A stretch of DNA of 64,000 bases from positions 422,995 to 486,994 of the forward strand of contig NZ_FMDM01000002.1 of assembly GCF_900090105.1 (NCBI RefSeq), given 5' to 3'. A program made the position numbers and the translations under genes. Positions 15,916 through 22,218 of this stretch are shown piece by piece. The notes beneath the pieces are model-generated. The model saw only the letters and a program-made list of their open reading frames with translations, had not been told where the DNA came from and searched no databases. Position 1 is the first letter of the stretch. Every line of letters starts with the position of its first letter. This DNA comes from Micromonospora humi. Its GTDB lineage: Bacteria > Actinomycetota > Actinomycetes > Mycobacteriales > Micromonosporaceae.

Positions 15916-16227
15916 GTGACCGTCAGCACGCTCGTCGGGGCGCTGGTCGTCGGGCTCGCGATCGGCGCGGTGGGTCGCCTCGTGATCCCGGGCCGCAAGG
16001 CGGCCCCGATCTGGCTGACCCTGGCGCTCGGCGTGGCCGCCGCGCTGCTCGGCGCGATCGTGACCGGGCAGGTCGACCGCCGCCCGACCGGTTCACCGCT
16101 GCTGCCCCTGCTGGTGCAGTCGGGCTTCGCCGCCGTGGCGGTCATCCTGGCGGTGCTCGCCGCCGGGCGGTCGGCGGACCGGCAGGCGCCCCAGGACCCG
16201 GGCGCCCGACGGAAGGAGGAGGTGTGA
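15916..16227 (+). CDS. Small three-helix membrane protein, GlsB/YeaQ-like
   Basis: A 103-residue membrane protein with three hydrophobic segments (about 4-22, 33-51, 67-88) and a charged tail RSADRQAPQDPGARRKEEV. The size, the Gly-rich first helix (GLAIGAVGRLVIPGRK) and the pattern resemble the transglycosylase-associated GlsB/YeaQ/YmgE stress family. GTG 15916 is preferred over GTG 15913 because AGGAGG lies 4 bases before it. The next gene overlaps its stop (GTGA). The family function is not established beyond stress association. Confidence 0.75.
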   Translation: MTVSTLVGALVVGLAIGAVGRLVIPGRKAAPIWLTLALGVAAALLGAIVTGQVDRRPTGSPLLPLLVQSGFAAVAVILAVLAAGRSADRQAPQDPGARRKEEV

Positions 16228-16760
16228 CGGTCGTACCGGCGGAACACCTGATGATGCTCATCTGCGACGGCTGCGGCGACAGTGTCACCGGCCCGGGCAC
16301 CACCCTCCCCGACGCCGAGGTGGTGTGGACGCTGGTCTTCGAGCACGACTGGGTCGGCTCGCCCTTCGCCGCCGGGCCGCACCACTGCCCCCGGTGCAGC
16401 GTCCGCGCGGCGGTCGCCGACGACGGCCTGGGAATGGACGACCTGGAGCAGGTCGGCGGCCCGCGGGCCGCCCCGGAGGAGGCCTCCGCCGAGGCGGTAC
16501 GCCGGGCGCTGGCCGACCGGCTCGTCCGGGACGACCGGGTGCTGGTCGACCTCGCCGAGCTGGAGGTGATCGACTCCGCCGGCCTCGGCCTGCTGGTCCG
16601 CGCGCACCAGGAGGCGCGACGCGACGGCCGGCAGCTCTGCCTGGTGGCACCGTCGCGCTTCGTGCTCACCGTGCTGCACACCATGCGTCTCGACGGCGTC
16701 TTCGGCGTCGTCGACGACCGCGCCCCGGCGTCGGGCGTCGCGCCCGGCGGGCGGTCATGA
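16224..16760 (+). CDS. Zn-ribbon plus STAS fusion protein
   Basis: A 178-residue two-part protein. Residues 10-60 carry CDGCG and CPRC, a four-Cys zinc-ribbon pattern in a segment containing EHDWVGSPFAAGPHH. Residues about 85-165 form a STAS domain: VLVDLAELEVIDSAGLGLLV, in which the canonical DSAG loop with a phosphorylatable Ser is intact, then LVAPSRFVLTVLHTMRLDGVF. It starts with GTG overlapping the previous stop. The first STAS gene of the operon lacks the Ser, so the two may be non-equivalent partners of one switch, possibly feeding the SigB/F-type factor at 11843. I do not recognise a named family for the fusion. Confidence 0.82.
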   Translation: MTVVPAEHLMMLICDGCGDSVTGPGTTLPDAEVVWTLVFEHDWVGSPFAAGPHHCPRCSVRAAVADDGLGMDDLEQVGGPRAAPEEASAEAVRRALADRLVRDDRVLVDLAELEVIDSAGLGLLVRAHQEARRDGRQLCLVAPSRFVLTVLHTMRLDGVFGVVDDRAPASGVAPGGRS

Positions 16761-16783
16761 CCGTAGAAGAAGGAGCCTCCCCC

Positions 16784-17071
16784 GTGATGATGCCCTGGCC
16801 GTACCCCGAGTTCCCGTTCACCGGCGGGCCGGAGCCCGACGACGCGGACGTGCGGCTCTCCTCGCTGGTCGCCCAGCGGCTGAGTGCCGACTGGACCACC
16901 CGGCGGCAACAGATCACGGTGACCGTGCAGAACCGGGTGGTGATCCTCGCCGGGCTGGTGGCCGATCCGGAGACCCGCCGGGTCGCCGCGGAGCTGGCCT
17001 GGGACGTGCCGGGCGTGTTCGACGTGTGCAACGCGGTGCGGCTGTACGGGGGCCGGCGCGGCCGGCGCTGA
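16784..17071 (+). CDS. BON-domain protein
   Basis: A 95-residue protein with a single BON domain (about 25-85): DVRLSSLVAQRL, then QQITVTVQNRVVILAGLVAD and ELAWDVPGVFDVCNAVRL. BON domains bind phospholipid or surface partners and are common in envelope-stress proteins. The start is GTG 16784, 8 bases after AGGAG; ATG 16757 is in frame and overlaps the previous stop (ATGA), giving nine more residues. There is no signal peptide. Last gene of the STAS operon. Confidence 0.82.
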   Translation: MMMPWPYPEFPFTGGPEPDDADVRLSSLVAQRLSADWTTRRQQITVTVQNRVVILAGLVADPETRRVAAELAWDVPGVFDVCNAVRLYGGRRGRR

Positions 17072-17086
17072 GCCTGTCGACGGCGG

Positions 17087-17115
17087 TTGCACGTATCGGC
17101 CTCCGCCTCTACCCT
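17087..17115 (+). promoter_or_regulatory. Promoter of the GH5 cellulase gene
   Basis: TTGCAC (17087-17092) and TACCCT (17110-17115) are separated by exactly 17 bases. The start point would fall within or just before the CebR operator at 17121-17134, a classic repressor arrangement. Confidence 0.6.
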
Positions 17116-17120
17116 CGGCG

Positions 17121-17134
17121 TGGGAGCGCTCCCC
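17121..17134. promoter_or_regulatory. CebR-type cellobiose operator
   Basis: TGGGAGCGCTCCCC matches 13 of 14 positions of the CebR operator TGGGAGCGCTCCCA known in streptomycetes and relatives; the mismatch is the last base. It sits at the expected transcription start, so CebR would block transcription until cellobiose or cellotriose is present. Confidence 0.85.
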
Positions 17135-17198
17135 TGTACGCCACGTCGGGCTTTCCGGGCAGGTTGACGACGGGCACCGTCCGATCATCGCCCACCAG

Positions 17199-18653
17199 AT
17201 GGGACCTTCCCGCATGTTCTTCATTCCCCGCCCGTCCCGGCGGCACCTGCTCGTCGGCGGCGCCGTCGGCGCGCTCGCCCTCGCGGCGACGGCCGTCCTG
17301 CCGTCGACGAACGCGATGGCGGCGACCGGTTGCGCCGTCACCTACACCACCAACTCCTGGCAGGGCGGCTTCACCGCCAACCTGACGATCAAGAACCTCG
17401 GCGACCCGGTGAGCGCCTGGACGCTGGGCTTCACCTTCCCGGACGGGGGCCAGCGGCTGGTGCAGGGCTGGTCGGCCACCTGGCAGCAGAGCGGTTCGGC
17501 GGTCACCGGGCGCAGCCTGGACTACAACGGGTCGCTCGGCACCGGGGCCAGCACCACCGTCGGCTTCAACGGGTCGTGGACCGGGTCGAACCCGAGCCCG
17601 ACCTCGTTCACGCTCAACGGCACGGTCTGCACCGGCGGCACCACCACGCCGACGACGCCCGGCACGCCACCGACCACCACTCCCCCGCCGACGACGCCCC
17701 CGCCACCGACCGGCACCACGCCGGTGGCGGTCAACGGGCAGCTGCGGGTCTGCGGCGTCAACCTCTGCAACCAGTACGGCCGGCCGATCCAACTGCGCGG
17801 CATGAGCACCCACGGGTTGCAGTGGTTCGCGAACTGCTACACCGACACCTCACTCACCGCGCTGGCTGACGACTGGCAGGCCGACCTGCTGCGCATCTCG
17901 ATGTACGTGCAGGAGAAGGGCTACGAGACCAACCCGACCGCCTTCACCAACCAGGTGAACACGCTCGTCGACAAGGCCGAGGCGCGGGGCATGTACGCGC
18001 TGATCGACTTCCACACGCTGACGCCCGGCGACCCGATGTACAACCTGGAGCGGGCCAAGACGTTCTTCGCGAACGTGGCCGCGCGCAACGCCGCCAAGAA
18101 GAACGTGATCTACGAGATCACCAACGAGCCCAACGGGGTGAGCTGGTCGACCATCCGCAGCTACGCCGAGCAGGTGATCCCGGTGATCCGGGCCGCCGAC
18201 CCGGACGCGGTGGTCATCGTCGGCACCCGGGGCTGGTCCTCGCTGGGCGTCTCCGAGGGCGGCAACTCCGACGAGATCGTCAACAACCCGGTCCGGGCGG
18301 AGAACATCATGTACACATTCCACTTCTACGCCGCGTCGCACAAGGACAACTACCGCAACGAGGTGCAGCGGGCCGCCTCCCGGCTGCCGCTGTTCGTCAC
18401 CGAGTTCGGCACGGTCACCTACACCGGTGACGGCGCGGTCGACACCGCCAGCAGCAACGCCTGGCTCGACCTGCTCGACCGGCTGAAGATCAGCTACGCG
18501 AACTGGACGTTCTCCGACGCGGCCGAGGGCAGCGCGGCGCTGCGCCCGGGCACCTGCGCGGCGGGCACGTTCACCGGCCCCTCGGTGCTCACCGAGTCCG
18601 GCACGTACATGCGCGACCGGATCCGCACCCCGGACAACTTCCCCACCTCCTGA
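17199..18653 (+). CDS. Secreted GH5 endo-beta-1,4-glucanase with N-terminal CBM2
   Basis: A 484-residue secreted cellulase. A Tat-type signal (RPSRRHLLVG, residues 11-20, then a hydrophobic run) ends near residue 41. A CBM2 (44-144, Cys45/Cys144 pair) is joined by a Thr/Pro linker (145-175) to a GH5 catalytic domain (about 180-475) with acid/base Glu310 (EITNEPNG) and nucleophile Glu402 (LFVTEFGTV). GTG/ATG choice: ATG 17199 gives the whole signal; ATG 17214 is an alternative with GGGA upstream. A promoter and CebR operator immediately upstream show cellobiose induction. Monocistronic: a strong hairpin follows the stop. Confidence 0.95.
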   Translation: MGPSRMFFIPRPSRRHLLVGGAVGALALAATAVLPSTNAMAATGCAVTYTTNSWQGGFTANLTIKNLGDPVSAWTLGFTFPDGGQRLVQGWSATWQQSGSAVTGRSLDYNGSLGTGASTTVGFNGSWTGSNPSPTSFTLNGTVCTGGTTTPTTPGTPPTTTPPPTTPPPPTGTTPVAVNGQLRVCGVNLCNQYGRPIQLRGMSTHGLQWFANCYTDTSLTALADDWQADLLRISMYVQEKGYETNPTAFTNQVNTLVDKAEARGMYALIDFHTLTPGDPMYNLERAKTFFANVAARNAAKKNVIYEITNEPNGVSWSTIRSYAEQVIPVIRAADPDAVVIVGTRGWSSLGVSEGGNSDEIVNNPVRAENIMYTFHFYAASHKDNYRNEVQRAASRLPLFVTEFGTVTYTGDGAVDTASSNAWLDLLDRLKISYANWTFSDAAEGSAALRPGTCAAGTFTGPSVLTESGTYMRDRIRTPDNFPTS

Positions 18654-18659
18654 CCGGGC

Positions 18660-18700
18660 GGCCGGCGGCGACCCTCCCCCCCTTCGGGTCGCCGCCGGCC
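18660..18700. terminator. Bidirectional terminator
   Basis: A perfect 15-bp stem (18660-18674 with 18686-18700) and 11-base loop lie between the convergent cellulase and diiron oxygenase genes. Confidence 0.75.
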
Positions 18701-18709
18701 CGCCCCCGC

Positions 18710-19612
18710 TCAGGAGGCGATCAGGCCGGAGCGCCGCCACAGCGCGCGGCCGGGGCCGGCGATCAGCCCGAGGTCGTCCAGGTGCTCGGCGATCCGCTGG
18801 GCGGACCAGCGCAGCGTGGCCTGCCAGTGCGGGTTGCTCCGGGCCGCGGCCAGGCCGACCGCCGGCGCGATGCCGACCGCCGCGTACGCCCGCGGGTTGA
18901 CCAGCCGCCGGCTGATCGAGTGCGCGGCCCGGCCGATCACCAGCCGCGCGTACGCCAGCGCGACCGGGCCGGCGGCCTCGACCTGGCGGGCCAGCTCGTC
19001 GCGGGCGAAGCGGACGTGCCGGGCCTCCTCCACCACGTGGATCCGGGACACCATGCGGATCAGCGGCTGCACCGACTCGTCGGCCATCGCCTCGCGCTGG
19101 AACGAGTCGAGGATCTCCTCGGCGATCAGGATGGACGCGTACATCTGCGGGCCGGTGGCGGTGGCCTTGAGCCAGCGGCCGAGCAGGTGGTCGACCGGGT
19201 CGGCGCGGTAGACCGGGCACCCCATCGCCTCGATGAGCCGACCGAACATGATGGAGTGCCGGCACTCGTCGGCGACCTCGGTGAGCGCGTACTGGGCGTG
19301 CCGGCTGGTCGGGTCCGCGTCGTAGTAGTGCCGGATCAGCATCTGCATGAGGATCGTCTCGAACCACAGGCCGGCGCTGGCCGCGCCGGCCACCTCGTGC
19401 CTGGTCAGCTCGATCCGCTGGTCCTCGGTCATCGCCTCCCACAGCGACGTGCCGTAGAGGCTGCTGCGTGCCGGCGGCATCCAGTAGGCGCCCGGCACCG
19501 GGGGCGCCGACCAGTCGAGGTCGACCAGCGGGTCGTAGCTGGTCCGCACCGAGGCGGTGAGCAGGCGGTCGGCGACCGCCTCGCGGGGGAATCCGGCCGG
19601 CGTCCGCTCCAT
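18710..19612 (-). CDS. AurF-like diiron oxygenase
   Basis: A 300-residue all-helical ferritin-like protein of the AurF (p-aminobenzoate N-oxygenase) family. The iron-ligand pattern is visible: RHEVAGAASAGLWFE, EVADECRHSIMF, IAEEILDSF and HVVEEARHVRFARDE give the repeated E...ExxH ligands. ATG 19612 follows GGAGGGG. Members oxidise amino groups or related substrates with O2; many genomes carry family members outside biosynthetic clusters and their substrates are unknown. It is transcribed divergently from a TetR regulator 48 bases away, which probably represses it. No other biosynthetic genes lie around it. Confidence 0.85.
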   Translation of the reverse strand: MERTPAGFPREAVADRLLTASVRTSYDPLVDLDWSAPPVPGAYWMPPARSSLYGTSLWEAMTEDQRIELTRHEVAGAASAGLWFETILMQMLIRHYYDADPTSRHAQYALTEVADECRHSIMFGRLIEAMGCPVYRADPVDHLLGRWLKATATGPQMYASILIAEEILDSFQREAMADESVQPLIRMVSRIHVVEEARHVRFARDELARQVEAAGPVALAYARLVIGRAAHSISRRLVNPRAYAAVGIAPAVGLAAARSNPHWQATLRWSAQRIAEHLDDLGLIAGPGRALWRRSGLIAS

Positions 19613-19629
19613 GACCCCTCCAGGTTGAC

Positions 19630-19650
19630 GTAACTTCGGGTAACTGTTAC
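19630..19650. promoter_or_regulatory. Candidate TetR operator
   Basis: GTAACTGTTAC (19640-19650) is a palindrome with 5-bp arms around T, and another GTAAC half-site lies at 19630-19634. It occupies the 48-base gap between the divergent diiron oxygenase and TetR starts, where a repressor could silence both. Confidence 0.5.
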
Positions 19651-19660
19651 GAGTGGTAGC

Positions 19661-20368
19661 ATGCGACGCACCTCCACCGATGTCAATGGCTCCGACGGCC
19701 CGACGGAGCCACCGCGCAGCGGCCGGCGTGACCGCTGGGCGGACCATCGCGAGCAGCGCCGGCACGAGTTGATCGGCGCGGCCGTGCAGGCGCTGCTGCG
19801 GTTCGGCCCGGCCGTCGACATGGACCAGGTGGCGGCCACCGCCGGGGTGAGCAAACCGGTGCTCTACCGCTACTTCGCCGACAAGGCGCAACTCTGGCTC
19901 GCGGTCAGCGAGGTGGTCGCGGCCCGCGTGGTGGACGCCATCGCCCCCGCCGTGGCACAGGTACGCGAGGAACGGGCGCTGGTCGAGGCGACCATCGACG
20001 CCTACCTGAGCGTGATCGAGTCCGAGCCGACGCTCTACCGGTTCCTCGTACACGAGGCCGGCCACCCCGGCATCCAGCAGGTGGTCACCGGCACCAGTCG
20101 GCAGGTCGCCACCGGGCTGGCCCGGGTGATCGGCGACCGGCTGCGGTCGCTCGGCCTCGACGCCGGCCCGGCCGAGCCGTGGGCGTACGGGCTGGTGGGT
20201 TTCGTGCAGGCGGTCGGCGACTGGTGGACCACGCACGGGCAGCCGATCCGCCGGGCGGCCCTCACCGACTACCTGACCACGCTGCTGTGGAGCGGCATCG
20301 AGGGGGTCCGGCGCGGCGCGGACCTGCCGCCGGAGCTGACCCGCGCGCACGAGCGGATCGAGCCGTGA
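19661..20368 (+). CDS. TetR-family transcriptional regulator
   Basis: A 235-residue regulator. The first 30 residues are a charged, disordered extension. The helix-turn-helix lies at about 47-80 (VDMDQVAATAGVSKPVLYRY, then FADKAQLW), and the remainder is a ligand-binding helical bundle (FLVHEAGHPGIQQVV, VGFVQAVGDWWTTH). It faces the diiron oxygenase gene and shares its operator region, so it is likely the repressor of that gene and of itself. The downstream DUF4873 gene overlaps its stop (GTGA), so the two are coupled. Confidence 0.9.
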   Translation: MRRTSTDVNGSDGPTEPPRSGRRDRWADHREQRRHELIGAAVQALLRFGPAVDMDQVAATAGVSKPVLYRYFADKAQLWLAVSEVVAARVVDAIAPAVAQVREERALVEATIDAYLSVIESEPTLYRFLVHEAGHPGIQQVVTGTSRQVATGLARVIGDRLRSLGLDAGPAEPWAYGLVGFVQAVGDWWTTHGQPIRRAALTDYLTTLLWSGIEGVRRGADLPPELTRAHERIEP

Positions 20369-20622
20369 GCTGGCAGGGACCGGCCGAGGTGGCCGGCACC
20401 CCGGTGCGGCTGCACGCCGCCGGCCGGTGGGAGCCGGTCGACGGCCGCTACCACTGGGCCGGGCGGATCGAGCCGGAGCCCCGGGTGGCGCGGCTGCTGC
20501 GCGCCGGCCGGCGCGACGTCGAGGTCCGGATCGGCGACCGGGTCGCCCCCGCCCGGCTCACCGAGGTCGACCCGTGGGGCGGGGTGCGGATCACCGGCGT
20601 CGGCCCGCCCCCGTGGGTGTGA
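20365..20622 (+). CDS. DUF4873-domain small protein
   Basis: An 85-residue protein starting at GTG 20365, overlapping the TetR stop. GRWEPVDGRYHWAGRI and the C-terminal DPWGGVRITGVGPPPWV match the pattern I know for DUF4873, a domain often fused to the C-terminus of flavin monooxygenases and also found alone. Coupling to a TetR gene and proximity to a diiron oxygenase suggest a role linked to an oxidative reaction. The function is unknown. It is followed at once by a perfect 21-bp hairpin. Confidence 0.75.
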   Translation: MSWQGPAEVAGTPVRLHAAGRWEPVDGRYHWAGRIEPEPRVARLLRAGRRDVEVRIGDRVAPARLTEVDPWGGVRITGVGPPPWV

Positions 20623-20669
20623 GGAGGGGCCCCCTTTTAACAGACGGGTGTTAAAAGGGGGCCCCTCCT
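20622..20669. terminator. Very stable terminator with GGGGCCCCC core
   Basis: A perfect 21-bp stem (20622-20642 with 20649-20669) and 6-base loop GACGGG starts on the last base of the DUF4873 stop. A TTTTAACA/TGTTAAAA tip makes it unusual in this GC context. It shares the GGGGCCCC core with the hairpin at 11796-11838. Confidence 0.75.
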
Positions 20670-20681
20670 TACACTTGGATC

Positions 20682-21314
20682 ATGATCGCCACCGTGCTGC
20701 TCGTCTTCGGTCGCGGGGTGGTGGCCGACGGCGGCGACTACCGGCTCACCGCCGAGAGCGTCGCCCGCACCCGGGCCGCGATCGGGTACGTCCGCGCCCA
20801 CGCGGCCGAGTTCCGGGCCGCGCCCGACGCGCGCGTGGTCTTCACCGGCGGCTGGCCGCACGGTCCGGCCGGCGCGCCCGACCCGCCGGCGCAGCACCGC
20901 GAGGGCGAGCTGATGCGGGCCCTCGCCCGCGACGCCGGCCTCGACGGGTACGCCCGGCTGGACGCCGAGACCCGCTCCCGCACCACGCTGCAGAACCTCG
21001 CGCTCACCGTCCAGGACGGACTGCTCGACGCGGCCCGGTTCACCCCCACGCACCCGCTCGGGCTGGTCTCCCACCCGTGGCACCTGCCCCGGATCCGGCT
21101 GCTCGCCCGCCGCGCTCTCGGGCTACGCGGCGCCGACCTGGTGGACGTGCCGGTGACCGGCCCGGATCCGGTGCCGGCCCGGCGGGAGCGGGCGGCCCGG
21201 GTCGCCTGCCGGCTCGGTTACCTCGGCCTGCGTACCCCGGAGGCGCTGTTGCGGCGCGAGCGCGGGCTGGCCCGCGCCGCGCTCCGGGTCGAGCGGCTTC
21301 TCGGCGGTCGCTGA
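20682..21314 (+). CDS. YdcF/DUF218-family protein
   Basis: A 210-residue protein with the DUF218 fold: LLVFGRGVVADGGDYRLTAE at the N-terminus, a central VVFTGGWP strand-loop, DAETRSRTTLQNLALT (the conserved acidic/Asn segment), and LVSHPWHLPRIRLLARRAL. Family members such as SanA and YdcF bind nucleotides or act in envelope polysaccharide steps; the reaction is not established. The start is ATG 20682. There is no clear signal peptide or membrane segment, unlike SanA. It precedes a GT2 gene by 94 bases and may be co-transcribed with it. Confidence 0.85.
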   Translation: MIATVLLVFGRGVVADGGDYRLTAESVARTRAAIGYVRAHAAEFRAAPDARVVFTGGWPHGPAGAPDPPAQHREGELMRALARDAGLDGYARLDAETRSRTTLQNLALTVQDGLLDAARFTPTHPLGLVSHPWHLPRIRLLARRALGLRGADLVDVPVTGPDPVPARRERAARVACRLGYLGLRTPEALLRRERGLARAALRVERLLGGR

Positions 21315-21408
21315 CCATGGTGGATTCGCGGACCGGCCCCGGGGGTACGACGGTCCGCGATCGACCCGGCGGGCCGTGCCGGCGGGCGACACCACCTCGG
21401 GAGGTTCC

Positions 21409-22218
21409 GTGATCGTGCTGGTGCCGGTGTACCGGCCGGGTGACCGGCTGCCGCCGCTCGTCACCGACCTCGCCGCCGCGGTGCCCGGGGCGTCCGTGCT
21501 GGTCGTCGACGACGGCAGCGGCCCGTCCGCCACCGCGGTGCTCGACGCGGCCCGCGCCCGGGGCGCCACCGTGCTGCGTCGCCGGGTCAACCGGGGCAAG
21601 GGCGTGGTGCTGCGCACCGGTTTCCGGTACGCCACGACGCACCGCCCGGGCGACGGCGTGGTGTGCGTGGACGCGGACGGCCAGCACGAGGTGTCCGACG
21701 TGGTTCGGGTGGCCGAGCGGATGCGGGACACCGGGGCGCAGACGCTGGGTGTGCGCCGCTTCGACGGCGAGGTGCCGGCCCGCAGCCGGTTCGGCAACGC
21801 GGCGACCCGGGCGGCGTTCCGGCTGGCCACCGGCCGCGACGTGCGGGACACCCAGACCGGTCTGCGCGCCTACCCGGCCGGGCTGCTGGGCTGGCTCGCC
21901 ACGATCCCCGGCGACCGGTTCGAGTACGAGATGAACGTGCTGCTGGAGTCGGCGCGGGCCGGGTTGCCGATCGAGCAGGTCGACATCGCCACCCGCTACC
22001 ACGCCGGCAACTCCGGCTCGCACTTCTCGGCGCTCGCCGACTCCGTGCGGATCTACCGGCCGCTGGTCGGCTACGCCGCCGCCCGGGTGCTCTCCCCCGG
22101 GCGGCGGCGGGCCGGGTCAGGGATAGCTGACCAGGTTGACCGGGACGGTGGCGGTGCCCTGCGCGGTGGCGCCGGTGTCGTTGATGACGTGGGTGATCGA
22201 CCCGTTGCCGCCCAGTGA
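21409..22218 (+). CDS. Family 2 glycosyltransferase
   Basis: A 269-residue GT-A transferase. The start is GTG 21409, 4 bases after GGGAGG; the frame is open to 21376. The core shows VPVYRPGDRL, VVDDGSG (nucleotide-sugar Asp pair), NRGKGVVLRTGF and VDADGQHE (metal-binding DxD), then DTQTGLRAYP and FEYEMNVLLE. This is the pattern of dolichol-phosphate-mannose-synthase-like and polyprenyl-glucose-type enzymes; there are no membrane helices. Unusually, its last 34 codons overlap antiparallel with the end of the next gene (22117-24684), and the tail (DQVDRDGGGALRG onward) looks non-conserved, so the stop may have drifted. Confidence 0.88.
   Translation: MIVLVPVYRPGDRLPPLVTDLAAAVPGASVLVVDDGSGPSATAVLDAARARGATVLRRRVNRGKGVVLRTGFRYATTHRPGDGVVCVDADGQHEVSDVVRVAERMRDTGAQTLGVRRFDGEVPARSRFGNAATRAAFRLATGRDVRDTQTGLRAYPAGLLGWLATIPGDRFEYEMNVLLESARAGLPIEQVDIATRYHAGNSGSHFSALADSVRIYRPLVGYAAARVLSPGRRRAGSGIADQVDRDGGGALRGGAGVVDDVGDRPVAAQ

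Noticed and set aside
18710..20622. The AurF-like gene as part of an antibiotic gene cluster.
   Set aside because: No synthases, carriers or tailoring enzymes lie within the flanking 10 kb on either side.
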